Made by a program: the position numbers and the translations under genes. This document shows, in pieces, positions 1-10,763 of a stretch of DNA of 64,000 nt. The notes beneath the pieces were generated by a model. The model saw only the letters and a list, made by a program, of their open reading frames with translations, made no database searches and was not told the DNA's origin. Location: the NCBI GenBank assembly GCA_007844125.1, contig CM017561.1, forward strand, positions 33,318,700-33,382,699, in the 5' to 3' direction. Numbering within the stretch: position 1 is the first letter of the stretch; the number at the start of each line of letters is the position of its first letter. This DNA comes from Sinonovacula constricta (taxonomy: Eukaryota > Mollusca > Bivalvia > Cardiida > Solecurtidae).

Positions 1-738
1 TTTCTGGACTGGTCAGCACAAATTGATCAGGTTCTCCACTGGGTCAGCACAAATTGATCAGGTTCTGGACTGGTCAGCACAAATTGATCAGGCTCTGGAC
101 AGGTTAGCACAAATTGCTAAGGACCTGGACAGGTTAGCACAAATTAATCATGTTCAGGACTGGTCAGCATAAATAGCTAAGGATCTGGACTAGTTGGCAC
201 AAACTGATCAAGTTCTGGACCGGGTCAGCACAAATTGGTCAGGTTCTGGACAGGGTTAGCACAAACTAATCAAGTTCTGGACTGGGTTAGCACAAACTGA
301 TCAGGATCTGGACAGGTTAGCTCAAATTGATCAAGTTCTGGACTGGTCAGCACAAATTGATCAGGTTCTGGACAGGGTTAGCACAAATTGATCAGGTTCT
401 GGACAGGTTAGCATAAACTGATCAGGTTCTAGACTGGGTCAGCACAAATGACCAGGTTCTGGACTGGGTTAGCACTAATTGATCAGGTTCTGGACAGGTT
501 AGATCAAATTGATCAGGTTCTGGACTGGTCAGCATAAATTGATCAGGTTCTGGACAGGGTTAGCACAAATTGATCAGGATTTAGACAGGTTAGCACAAAT
601 AGATCAGGATCTAGATAGGTTAGCACTAATTAAACACATTATAAACAGGTTAGCACAAATTGGTCAGGATCTGGACAGGTCAGCACAAACTGACCAGGAT
701 CTGGACATGTTAGCACAATTGATCAGGTTCTGGACTGT
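1..738. repeat. Minisatellite, ~30 bp unit
   Basis: About 24 degenerate tandem copies of a roughly 30 bp unit with the core GGTTCTGGACTGGTCAGCAC followed by AAATTGATCA. Single-base gains (tggtcag versus gggtcag) break the phase, so only short frames stay open. The array starts before the left edge. The apparent peptide at 509-820 is a translation of the repeat plus a short unique tail and should not be taken as a gene. Confidence 0.9.
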
Positions 739-1095
739 GATGTTTACAAAGCCTGACCTAATGAATTGGACTGTAATTGTAAAGCAAAGAGATGACAATG
801 AATACTTGTCAAATTTGTAAGATCTACCTAATACCCATACACTGGCAGTTCAGGAGTTCTCAATGATAAGCTGCAATTTGTATTAGTGGAACTAATACTG
901 ACCAACATAGAAAATGCAATTAAGTTGTTTACATATGACTTTGTAGGCCTTGGTCTTTTTGGTTTACATGCTAGTAAGAAAAGCCAGATTCATAGAATGC
1001 ATGTGTGAAGTAAACAGAGGCTTAAACAACTACAGAACATTGAATTACAGAGAACAAAATGTATACGTGTGATTGACAGCAGCAGACTGTAACAG
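739..1095. other. Unique spacer between two 30 bp arrays
   Basis: Non-repetitive AT-rich sequence. A short open stretch at about 748-816 ends in a donor-like TTT|GTAAGA on the plus strand, and the minus strand has an acceptor-like tract ending TTTACAATTACAG. Neither is strong enough to call an exon. Confidence 0.4.
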
Positions 1096-3341
1096 CATTG
1101 TCCTGTTATCAGCTGTGAGCTATAGCCTTGTACTGTTATCAGCTGGCAGCTATAGCCTTGTACTGTTATCAGCTGACAGCTACAGCCTTGTACTGTAATC
1201 AGCTGACAGCTATAGCCCTGTACTGTTTTCAGCTGACAGCTACAGTTTTATACTGTTATCAGCTGACAGCTACAGCCTTGTACTGTTATCAGCTGACAGC
1301 TACAGTTTTATACTGTTATCAGCTGACAGGTACAGCCTTGTACTGTTATCAGCTGACAGCTACAGCCTTGTACTGTTATCAGCTGACATCTATAGCCTTG
1401 TACTGTTTTCAGCTGACAGCTACAGCCTTGTACTGTTATCAGTAGACAGCTATAGCCATGTACTGTTATCAGCTGACAGCTATAGTTTTGTACTGTTATC
1501 AGCTGACAGCTACAGTTTTGTACTGTTATCAGTTGACAACTATAGCCATGTACTGTTATCAGCTGACAGCTATAGTTTTGTACTGTTATCAGCTGACAGC
1601 TATAGCCTTGTACTGTTATCAGCAGACAGTTACAGCCTTGTTCTGTTATAAGTTGACAGCTACCGTTTTGTACATTTATTGGCTGACAACCACAACCTTG
1701 TACTGTTATCAGCGGACAGTCTTGTACTGTTATCAGCTGACAGCTATAGCATGGTTCTGTTATTGACTTAAAGCAACAGTCTTGTACTTTTATCAGCTGA
1801 CAGCTACAGCCCTGTTCTGTTATCAGCTGACAGCTACAGCCCTGTTCTGTTATCAGTTGACAGCTACAGCCTTGTATACTTATCTGCAGACAGCTACAGC
1901 CTTGTACTTTTATCAGCTGACAGCTATAGCCTTGCACTGTTATCAGCTGGCAGCTACAGCCTTGTACTGTTATCAGCTGACAGCTATAGCCTTGTACTGT
2001 TATCAGCTGACAGCTATAGCCTTGTCCTGTTATCTGCTGACAGTATAGCCTTGTCCTGTTATCAGCTGACAGCTATAGCCTTGTACTGTTATCAGCTGAC
2101 AGCTATAGCCTTGTACTGTTATCAGCTGACAGTTTTAGCCTTGTACTGTTATCAGCTGACAGCTACAGTTTTGTACTGTTATCAGCTGACAGCTATAGCC
2201 TTGTACTGTTATCAGCTGACAGCTATAGCCTTGTACTGTTATCAGCTGACAGCTATAGCCATGTACTGTTATCAGCTGACAGCTACAGTTTTGTACTGTA
2301 ATCAGCTGACAGCTATAGCCTTGTACCGTTATCAGCAGACAGTTACAGCCTTGTTCTGTTATAAGTTGACAGCTACCGTTTTGTACTTTTATTGGCTAAC
2401 AACCACAGCCTTGTACTGTTATCAGCTGACAGTCTTGTACTGTTATCAGCTGACAGCTATAGCATGGTTCTGTTATTGGCTTAAAGCAACAGCCTTGTAC
2501 TTTTATCAGCTGACAGTACAGCCCTGTTCTGTTATCAGCTGACAGCTACAGCCTTATATAGTTATCAGCTGACAGCAACAGCACTGCAATCAGCTGACAG
2601 CAACAGTTTTTCACTGTTATCAGCTGATAGCAACAGCCTTGTGCTGTTATCAGCTGACAGCTTAAACCGTGTACCATCATCAACTGACAGCAAAAGCCTC
2701 ATAATGTAATAGGCAACATCTACAGCCTTGTACTGTTATCTGCAGACAGCTACAGCCTTGTACTGTTATCTGCAGACAGCTATAGCCTTGTGCTGTTATC
2801 AGCTGACAGCTAAAACCATGTACCATCATCAGCTGACAGCGAAAGCCTCATAATGTAATAGGCGACATCTACAGCCTTGTACTGTTATCTGCAGATGGCT
2901 ACAGCCTTGAACTGTTATCTGCAGACAGCAGCCTTGTACTGTTATCAGCTGACAGCCACAGCCTTGTTATGTTATCAGCTGACAGCTACAGCCATGCTCT
3001 GTTATCAGCTGACAGCAACACCCTTTGTACTGTTATAAGCTGACAGCCACAGCCTTGTACTGTTATCAGCTGACAGCTATAGCCATGCTCTGTTATCAGC
3101 TGACAGCAACACCCTTTGTACTGTAATCAGCTGACAGTAACAGTCTTTTGTACTGTTATCAGCTTGCAGCTAAAGTCTTGTTATGTTATCTGCTGACAGC
3201 TAGTCATGTTATCTGCTGACAGCTACAGTCATGTTATCTGCTGACAGCTACAGCCTTGTATTGTTATCTGCTGACAGCTAGTCATGTTATCAGCTGACAG
3301 CTACAGTAATGTTATCTGCTGACAGCTACAGCCTTGTACTG
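1096..3341. repeat. Large minisatellite, 30 bp unit with CAGCTG
   Basis: About 75 head-to-tail copies of AGCTGACAGCTATAGCCTTG plus TACTGTTATC. Most copies are exactly 30 bp, so two units fill each 60-base line. Because 30 is a multiple of three, long frames stay open on both strands (for example 1308-1937 minus and 2051-2542 plus); these are artefacts. Most units carry CAGCTG, an E-box core. Between 2560 and 3340 the units are more diverged, with short units and TCTGCAGACAG variants, which suggests older copies at that end. Confidence 0.95.
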
Positions 3342-3419
3342 TAAAGTTAATGGATTTCATCAGTTAACCTAGATCACACCTTTATGCTTAATTAACATTA
3401 ACCTTTTCATTCATAACAG

Positions 3420-3468
3420 ATACATGTGCTGCGGACATTGTTTTCTACCACTTTAATTGGCCAAAGAG
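3420..3468 (+). other. Possible 49 nt exon (weak)
   Basis: A short stretch lies between an acceptor-like tract (CTTTTCATTCATAACAG) and a near-consensus donor (AAAGAG|GTAAGT). Two frames are open across it; one reads ADIVFYHFNWPKR. I recognise no family. It lies only 0.9 kb from the antisense GRDP-like exon, so if real it belongs to another gene or overlaps in antisense. It rests only on splice-like borders and an open frame of 16 codons. Confidence 0.2.
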
Positions 3469-3728
3469 GTAAGTTAAATTGATCTGCTTTATTCATCTTA
3501 CAATAATGTGGTTATACTGATCAATCATTTTGTGAAGCCATTTGGTGCTAAAATGCTGATGTGAACTTCAAATACAAAAAGTAGTGCAGTAAGTATACAA
3601 AACTCCTTTTAATATGTATGTCAATTTTATGTGGATGTAAAAATCAATACTGCTTCTAATCTGTTTACATGCTTATAACTAAGTGACCGTGCCTATAAAA
3701 ATGGAGTATATATAAGGAAACCATTGAA

Positions 3729-3960
3729 CTCCTGCTGGAAGCTGTCTGACATTATCTGCACCATGAGTTGCCTAGTGTCTACAATCATGCCAAGTTATCA
3801 TTGCATAAAATTATAAGCACATATCTAAAATTGAACTCTTTGCCTGTTGAGAGCAAATAGATCAGTCTTAAGCAAATAGTGTAGAGCTAGATTGGCCAGC
3901 TCAGGCTGATGGATCAGTATATGTACTATTTGCCTCTGAGTCTTTAGCAATAAAACTTAT
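3729..3960. repeat. Hairpin element, one right arm and one full copy
   Basis: 3729-3791 matches the right arm of the dispersed inverted-repeat element (AGCTGTCTGACATTATCTGC, then a TTGCCTAGTGTCTACA tail). 3836-3960 is a fuller copy, with left arm AAGCAAATAGTGTAGAGC and a right arm ending GTACTATTTGC. An open minus-strand frame over 3700-3790 happens to fit the phase of the GRDP-like exon, but it is repeat-derived. Confidence 0.6.
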
Positions 3961-4070
3961 GTTTGTAAGTTTTTGTTAGCCTAAAAATTTGAATTTTTTA
4001 AAGCTTGTTAACAGATGTAGTGGGGCAAGGGCAAATACAGATATTTTGCAGTAGCATGTCCAGGTACAAT

Positions 4071-4319
4071 ATGCATCTGTGGCATAGTGGTAGAGTTTCC
4101 AACTTGTAACTCATCTTGAATGCTTAGCCTCTCAATGCATGGAATGGAGTCCCGTTTGGGGTGAAGTACTCAATGTGGGTATGTCTTATAGTTGACCTGT
4201 TGACCCTGTGGTTCTACACTTACATTTGTCTGGGATTTTCCTTCAACAAAATAGCTGGACATCTCTAGAATAACCATAATTGGTTGCTGCAATGTATTTA
4301 AAAAAAAACAAAAAAACAA
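4071..4319 (+). mobile_element. tRNA-derived SINE, family 3
   Basis: The head has an A-box-like GGCATAGTGGTAGAGTT and a B-box-like region (GGAGTCCCGTTTGGGG). The body is shared with the copy at 9325-9570: an 'AATGTGGG...GTTGACCTG...GTGGTTCTACAC' block, then AAATAGCTGGACATCTCTAG, TTGGTTGCTGCAATGTATTT and an A-rich tail. It ends about 30 bases from the splice donor of the GRDP-like exon. Confidence 0.7.
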
Positions 4320-4351
4320 CACATTTTGCTAATTATTTGTAGTGTACCCAC

Positions 4352-6244
4352 CTGCAGCCTGTTCCTGGCCAGCTTCTGTGTTTTCTGCGGGAGCTGGCTT
4401 GGTCTCTGTCTCCACAACAACCACTGGCTCCTCCACCTTCTCTTTATACACCAACTCAATCTCAAATGGCTCATTTGGATACTTTGCTGCCCAATATTTC
4501 CGTGACTTCTCTAATGCTTTAGTTCTATCCTTTTCACAAATAACTTTATGTTCCACTACTAATCCCACAATTTTCTTACAATCAGCTTCATAAGCCAAAG
4601 GAGCCAACATGTGGCAATGCCATACCCACTCCACATCTAATGGTGCAGCAAGACTTTCCTTTTTATGCTCAGCTGCCATGGGCAACCAGAATGCTTCATA
4701 TCTTCGAATAGCCTTCTTGAACAACCATTCCTCATACAGAGAACTGTGCTTATTAACACAGCTCAAGAATGACAACTGCTTTAAAGCCACCTCAAGAAGA
4801 TCCACTCCGAACTTAATCTTGCTCTTGAAATTTTTCTTGGTGATTTTTGGAGATGGGTGAGCAGCTTCTTGTGCCTGCAGATCTGATCCAACATCTGACA
4901 CATTTGAAGGGCTTCTAGGAGGACTGCCTGGTATGCTGACATCTTCAGCCTCCACAATTTCAGCTTGCTTTACTTCAGCAGACTCAGGCACTGCAACTGG
5001 CACTGGTATGGGAGCAGGCTTCTCAGCTTTCACAGGTTCTTGCTGAACAGACTCAGGAGACTGCTCTCTCACTGGCTCAGGAGCTGGCTTAGGTGCTTCT
5101 TCAACAATAGGAGAGTCTAGCTCCTTGCAAGGGCTCTGTTTGTTTGGAGTAGAACCGCCACTTCTTCTGCTATCTCTCTTCAGCTGAACGCTTTCATCCA
5201 GAGGGGGTGGCGGTGGTGGTGTTTCTTCAGTTAGCGGTGGAGGTGGTGGAGGAGGCTCATCAATCACTGGTTCCTCATCAACAGGCTTGTTATCTGTGAT
5301 AATTGCTGGTTCAGCATATCCAACAAGTGTTTGTGGCTCTGCAACAGGTTCAGACTGGACATCAACAACTTCCTGACTTACTTGAGGTTCTGGTTCATCC
5401 ACCACTGGCTCATCTTTGGGTTCAGGCTCTGGTTCAACTGCCTTTTCAAAGTGAGCAGGCTCTGGATGCATCTCTTCTTGTGTTACAACTTCAGGTTCTG
5501 GTAGCATCTCTTCAACTTCTGGTTCAGGTTCTGGCTCAGGTTCAGCCAACATATCCACTGGTACAGGTGTATCCACAGGCTCAGGCTCAGCAAGATCCAC
5601 CAGTGATTCATCTTGAACAACATTTTCGAACTGCTCCTCTCCTCCTTGCTCCACACACTCATTCTCTACATTGTCTTGAATCTCTACATTAACCTCATCT
5701 TTCAGTCCACCATCTGAAACAAGCTCTTCCTCAGAGTAATCCTCTTCTTTAGCATGTCCTTTGACATTTTCCTCTAATTCAACATCCTCCTCATCTTCAA
5801 CCTCATCAACATTTCCCTCATCTATCTCACCCTCCTCTTCACCCACAACATCCTCATCTTCATGTGGCTCTGGCTCGATATTTTCAGTATCCATTAATAA
5901 ATCCCCTTCAAGTCCTGGTGGAAGAAGAAGCTCCGACATAACTTCTCCTGCAGGTGGTGGCGGTAGCATTTCACCTCCCATCAGATCCTCCTCTTCATCC
6001 ACCTCATCACCATTCACATCACCATTCAGTGGAGCATCCACAAGCCTTTCATGATCAACATCCAGTTCATGTTCATGATCTACTCCGTTCGACATATCTG
6101 CAGCTGATTTGTTCACACCGTTATGTAAATCCTGGACAGGGGGAGGAAAGTCATCTACATCATCACCATTTACAAATCCAGGGTCCTTAACCACAGGTAC
6201 TGGTTCCAAACCCAGTTCAGACTCACTCATTATGCGACCTCAGT
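4352..6244 (-). CDS. GRDP-like (DUF1399) protein, first coding exon
   Basis: Minus-strand exon; the coding part starts at the ATG at 6230. An acceptor (CTCTATTTTCAG|AC) lies 15 bases upstream of the ATG, and an in-frame TGA follows the acceptor, so this ATG is the first possible start. The exon ends at a donor (GCTGCAG|GTGGGT) in phase 1. Reading on gives only seven more residues before a stop, so the exon is spliced onward to parts not seen here. Residues ~1-470 are low-complexity: acidic E/D-rich (~75-215), PEPEPE-rich (~215-330), two proline runs of seven and six (~325-348), then S/P/K-rich. Residues ~473-600 form the start of a GRDP-like domain, with KFGVDLLEVALKQL, RRYEAFWLP and the signature PLDVEWVWHCHML (~530-542). 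The family is best known from plant glycine-rich-domain proteins; the molecular function in animals is unknown to me. No signal peptide or membrane segment is visible. The acidic N-terminal extension is the unusual part. Confidence 0.85.
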
Positions 6245-6292
6245 CTGAAAATAGAGAAGACCATTACGTAAGTCACATGTATCCCTCCTGGT
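6245..6292 (-). other. 3' splice site and intron end upstream of the GRDP-like start codon
   Basis: On the minus strand the sequence ends in a pyrimidine-rich CTTCTCTATTTTCAG directly before the exon at 6244. This shows that the 5' leader is split and its upstream exon lies at higher coordinates. Confidence 0.7.
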
Positions 6293-7459
6293 AGTGTCAA
6301 TGTAATGTTCAGAGATAACAGAGCATTAAACAGTTAACTAATGTCGAAGTATATGGGATGTTTAGAAATAACAGAGCATTAAACAATAAACCAATGTCAA
6401 AGTATAGGACGGTTCAGAGGTAACAGAGCATGAAATAATTACCCAATGTCAACATATAGTGAATGTTTAGAGATAACAGAGCATGAAAAAATTAAGCAAA
6501 GTCAACATAAAGGGGATGTTCACAGATAACAGAGCATGAAAACAGTTAAGCTATATCAAAGTATAGGGGCTGTTCATAGCTAACAGAGCATTAAACAATA
6601 AACCAATGTCAATGTATAGGGGATGTTTACAGATAACAGAGCATTAAACAGTTAACCAAAGTCAATGAATGGGGATGTTCACATATAACAGAGCATTAAA
6701 CAGTTAACCAAAGTCAACGTATAGGGATGTTCACATATAACAGAGCATTAAACAGTTAACCGAAGTCAACATATAGGGGATGTTCACAGATAATAGAGCA
6801 TGAAAACAATTAAGCTATATCAAAGTATAGGGGATGTTCAGAGATAACAAAGCATTTAACAGTTAACCAATGTCAACGTATAGGGGATGTTCACAGATAA
6901 TAGAGCATGAAAACAGTTAAGCTATATCAAAGTTAAGGGGATGTCCACAGATAATAGAGCATGAAAACAGTTATGCTATATCAAAGTTAAGGGGATGTCC
7001 ACAGATAATAGAGCATTAAACAATTAACCAAAGTCAACATAAAGGGGATGTCCACAGATAATAGAGCATGAAAACAGTTAAGCTATATCAAAGTTAAGGG
7101 GATGTCCATAGTTAATAGAGCATGATAACAGTTAAGCTATATCAAAGTATAGGGGATGTCCACAGATAATAGAGCATGAAAACAGTTAAGCTATATCAAA
7201 GTATAGGGGATGTCCACAGATAATAGAGCAATAAACAATTAACCAAAGTCAACATAAAGGGGATGTTCACAGATAATAGAGCATAAAAACAGTTAAGCTA
7301 TATCAAAGTATATGGGATGTCCACAGATAATAGAGCATGAAAACAGTTAAGCTATATCAAAGTTAAGGGGATGTCCACAGATAATAGAGCATGAAAACAG
7401 TTAAGCTATATCAAAGTATAGGGGATGTTCAGAGATAACAGAGCATTAAACAATTAACT
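6293..7459. repeat. Minisatellite, ~54 bp unit, inside the leader intron
   Basis: About 21 copies of a unit with GGGGATGTTCACAGATAACA, GAGCATTAAACAGTTAACC and AAAGTCAACATATA. Two variants alternate (GAGCATTAAACAGTTAACCA and GAGCATGAAAACAGTTAAGC), with short runs of each, which suggests block duplication. The array begins within 50 bases of the splice acceptor. Confidence 0.92.
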
Positions 7460-7654
7460 CCTTATCTATTTAAACAGAATCCCTTATGACCAACCATGTG
7501 CCTGTTTAAACAAATCCAAAAAATGTCTTAAATTAGACAAAAATATAAAAGTCTATTATAACAACTAAAACCATATATGATCTACAAGGGTATTTGTAAA
7601 GACACAAACAGAAAGTTTAAAAACTGGAAAACCCATATGTAGCTGGGTGATAGG

Positions 7655-7930
7655 GAGAGAATGTATAAGTGGTCCGGTTAATTTAGTGTGTAGATTTGCC
7701 CTGTTAACGAAGGGTTCCAGGTTCGAGTCCTGGATTGGCTGCACATTTTTCACCCAATGTTACAATAGTGCCCAACGTAAATGACCCGCAGTCATTATGG
7801 TAGAAGTGCTTGAGAAGTGCTTGGGAGTTGCATACAGAGCATATGGTCAGTGAAAATTTGAGGTGTCCTAGGTTCGAGTCCCAGACTGGCTACAGTTTTT
7901 TCTCCCTATGTTACACATATTCTTAATAAA
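7655..7930 (+). mobile_element. Two tRNA-derived SINE fragments, family 5
   Basis: Two related segments 150 bases apart each hold a perfect tRNA T-arm: CCAGGTTCGAGTCCTGG at 7718-7734 and CTAGGTTCGAGTCCCAG at 7869-7885. Each is followed by a GGCTGCA or GGCTACA end and the shared tail TTTTTCACCCAATGTTACA or TTTTTTCTCCCTATGTTACA. No good acceptor-stem pairing exists at the 5' side of either, so these are not working tRNA genes. Confidence 0.55.
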
Positions 7931-8204
7931 AACCTGTGGCAACAAACTAGGAACAAGTGATCAATATAACAGTATTTGTCCCCTCTACAGTCTGGTTTGT
8001 TTACACATCAAAGCAAAAACCATTTTCAAGGTCACCATGACCTTGACATTTACACCACATATCCTAAAACAAATAGTGGTCATTTAATCATTAAAATCAA
8101 TTATCTTAATTTCGCGATTGTAGGCTTATTGTGTTCTTTCAGTATCAAGCAGAAACAACAGTCACGTTCAAGGTTGCTATAGCCTTGACCTTTGCAGGGC
8201 TCTA
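7931..8204. other. Unique intron-like sequence
   Basis: No gene, repeat or splice-flanked open frame that I can support. A short duplicated phrase, 'AAGGTCACCATGACCTTGACATTTAC' at about 8030 and 'AAGGTTGCTATAGCCTTGACCTTTGC' at about 8171, may be an old local duplication. Confidence 0.4.
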
Positions 8205-8650
8205 GCTAATCTGGATCTAGGCTATTTTCATAAGCCTTAGCAATTTGTCTTTTCTGGCTAAGAGTTGACCACTTGTTTTGCCTGATCATATTTTCCTTAA
8301 CAACAAAACACTGGCCTTAAGTGCTATCAGAAGATCTTTAAAAAAAAAAAGAACCCTTCAAGCAGGACATTTTCCTTAAAGACTTGCATAGACTGAAAAA
8401 ATTACTTTCAATTTCATTTCAAAACCAATACCAAATTCTATGTTATTCGCTCACATCTTTATGCATTTGTAAAAATTAAATAAGTAATAAAAACATTGGT
8501 TGTATAATAATAGTCATTAATGGTTGAAAATTGATAAGCAATATCAGGGCCATATGTTCAATCACCATATATATATTATTTCTGACATAATTTGAAAGCT
8601 TCTTTAACTTCTAGACTGCTAAGTATGAATTGACCAGTCTTAGACAAATA
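8205..8650. repeat. Two partial hairpin-element copies
   Basis: 8205-8295 carries arm pieces (AATCTGGATCTAGGCTATTT and TGGCTAAGAGTTGACCACTTG) and 8603-8655 carries CTAAGTATGAATTGACCAG then ACAAATAGTGTTGATCC. Both match the outer or left-arm part of the dispersed inverted-repeat element. The sequence between them is AT-rich and featureless. Confidence 0.5.
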
Positions 8651-8754
8651 GTGTTGATCCAGAACAGGAAGTGCGTCAATAGTGCCTGCATCTGTAGCCA
8701 TAACTTGCAATGTGGGCATGTCGTAAGCTTAAAAGTAAGGGATTTGTCGGCATT

Positions 8755-9008
8755 TTTTCCAATACTGTGCAGCGACATTTCTATCATTATAGCACAGAGG
8801 CATTTATGAGGTGTCCAGGGACTGAACCCGGCCAGTCCATTATAATGACACTGACAAGTCAGGCGTAATGCTGTCCCCTTAGCCCCGAGCATTAGGAGGG
8901 AAGGCACTACTTCCAAATTTAAAGTCTTTGGTGTGACCCGGCTGGGATTTGAACCCGCTACCTCCCTATCCGCAAGCCGATGCTCTATCACCTGAGCTAT
9001 TGAGGCCG
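8755..9008 (-). mobile_element. tRNA-derived SINE, family 2, near full length
   Basis: Read on the minus strand, the head has A box AATAGCTCAGGTGATAGAGC and B box GGGTTCAAATCCC. A body follows with AAGACTTTAAATTTGGAAGT, CTTCCCTCCTAATGCTCGGG and GTCAGTGTCATTATAATGGA, then CACCTCATAAATGCCTCTGT and AGAAATGTCGCTGCACAGTA. Inverted copies occur at 33.6 and 33.8 kb. Confidence 0.8.
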
Positions 9009-9324
9009 GTTTAAAAGTAAGAATTTAACAAGGGATATTAACACACAAGTAATAAGTCAGTTATGTGTGAGCACAATCTATGTATGCTTCTAAACAACAG
9101 CTCAAACAAATGATACATGAAATTTAATATAAATGTAATTTGAACAGATACCATGATGTAGTTTAGTATCGACGAAACAGACGTCAGGCGGATCAAACAT
9201 AAATTGATGACCAACTACAAACTGGATGAGTAAATACAAGCTTAACTACGTGACAGATTGACAAACTGGTTTATACAGAAGAATGATAGATTGTTATATG
9301 TGTATTAAAAGTGAACCCTTTCGA

Positions 9325-9570
9325 GGGGCACCCTAGGCGTAGTGGTAGAGTCATTGATTTGTAACTCCTCTGACTGCTAAGCATCTCACCGGATGGATTC
9401 AAGTCCCGGTTGGGGTGAAGGACTTAATGTGGGAAGGTCAACCAGCTGATCTGCGATGCATCAATGGTTCTACATAGACAATTGTCTGGAGTCAACTGCA
9501 CCAAATAGCTGGATGTCTCTATAATGATCATAATAAGTCGCTGTGATGTATTTGAAAAAAAAAAAATGAA
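9325..9570 (+). mobile_element. tRNA-derived SINE, family 3, best copy
   Basis: A box region GGCGTAGTGGTAGAGTC, B box GGATTCAAGTCCCGG, then AAGGACTTAATGTGGGAAGG, CAGCTGATCTGCGATGC, GGTTCTACATAGACAATTGT, AAATAGCTGGATGTCTC and an A-rich tail. This is the reference copy for the partial copies at 4.1, 14.8, 36.5, 37.3, 47.1, 52.2 and 52.9 kb and for the tandem array at 30.8 kb. Confidence 0.8.
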
Positions 9571-10450
9571 CCCCTTCATACTAATTTTGACCATCTACCT
9601 GTCTGTTACGACAGTCCAGTGAAATCCTCGCCTCCATGTCTACCGATATAAACGTCATATGACTTTGTGATTTGGCAGTTGATACTTCACTTTTTATTTT
9701 ATGTTTTACACTTTGAAACATTACAATTTTAACAAGTCCTCAATCCATATTATCCAGTCATCACATATCTAAGACTGGTGAATGGCCAGCTGCCATGCCA
9801 CAAGTGCATCTGGAAGTGTAAGGCAATACAGGCACCAACTTAGCACCAATCCCTTCTACACTGGGGGCATATCAAATATCCAAGATAGTTGGATAAGATA
9901 AAATAGCTTCTTGGTTACCATGGAAACACAACAACTCATTTTTTAAAACAGATTTCCAGGATTATCTTGGAATCTAGCACAACGACGTCAAGATCTATTC
10001 ACTATACATCCTTGAGAAGATACCCCCTTGCAGTCTTAGAATAGGGAGAAATGGGGAAATCAGTTTAGTCAACAATTTTTCTACTTTATACTGCTTTTCT
10101 TCCTTCCTGCTGTATCTTATTACTGTGAGGAAATGTGTGTTGGAGATGAGAAAATAAACTGACATGTCTGAATTTGTCTCTGACTTGAAATGAATTTTTT
10201 AAGAGCGTCATCGAAATGAATGAAAAAGTGTTGAAAATTGTATACAAATGTGTAGTTTAAAATATCCACACACAAACATATAAGTAAAATGTGTTGTTTG
10301 TGTTGTTTAAGTTTTATATGGATATTTATCAATAAAACTACCACCAAATAATAAATACATTTAAGGTTATTGAAATTGTGGAGACATAATATTAATTATA
10401 TACTTGAATATTAGGCGAGTAACACACACATTAGACCAGTCCAGGCAACC
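9571..10450. other. Intron-like sequence without a supported gene
   Basis: Mostly unique AT-rich DNA. On the minus strand at about 9590-9650 a short open stretch starting ATGGAGGCGAGG ends in a donor-like AGACAG|GTAGAT, but it has no acceptor and no recognisable product. Confidence 0.35.
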
Positions 10451-10763
10451 GGACCTGGTAGTGCAATCGGTAGAGCGTCTACTCCAGGTACGGATGGCCC
10501 TGGGTTTGCTCCCAAGCCTCAACATACTAAAATCATTAAAAATGGTAGTGGTAAAGCTTCTAAGCTAACAGTCAAACAAATATAAGGGTAGTTCTACGAC
10601 TGGTTGGCCCGGTGTCAGGATAATGTGACTGGGTATGGTATCATGCCCGGTGTTCAAGGCATGCTATACACAGTGAAGGCAGCACTATATCTGTTTCAAG
10701 TGGACACTGTCTCCAGATGACTGAAATACTGTTGGTGGGACGACAAACCCAACAAACAAACCA
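10451..10763 (+). mobile_element. tRNA-derived SINE, family 1 (Meta-like)
   Basis: Head GGACCTGGTAGTGCAATCGG with TAGAGCG (A box) and a decayed B box (GGGTTTGCTCCC). The middle block GTGTCAGGATAATGTGACTG then GGTATCATGCCCGGTGTTC and GAAGGCAGCACTATATCTG resembles, from memory, the conserved domain of MetaSINEs. The tail is GAAATACTGTTGGTGGGACG then AAACCCAACAAAC. Confidence 0.85.

Noticed and set aside
509..2542. Several long open frames inside the 30 bp arrays, on both strands
   Set aside because: The unit length is a multiple of three, so frames stay open by periodicity; the translations are plain repeats of the unit.
3700..3790. Open minus-strand segment with an acceptor in the right phase to follow the GRDP-like exon
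   Set aside because: It aligns with the right arm of the hairpin element, so the phase match is probably chance.
4342..6294. Plus-strand open frames opposite the GRDP-like exon
   Set aside because: Shadows of the real minus-strand coding sequence, low complexity caused by its acidic and proline codons.
7672..7743. tRNA-like segment with a perfect T-arm
   Set aside because: The 5' side does not pair to form an acceptor stem, and a related partial copy lies nearby with the same tail; it is SINE-derived.
8611..8991. 126-codon minus-strand open frame
   Set aside because: Mostly a family 2 SINE plus a hairpin-element fragment.
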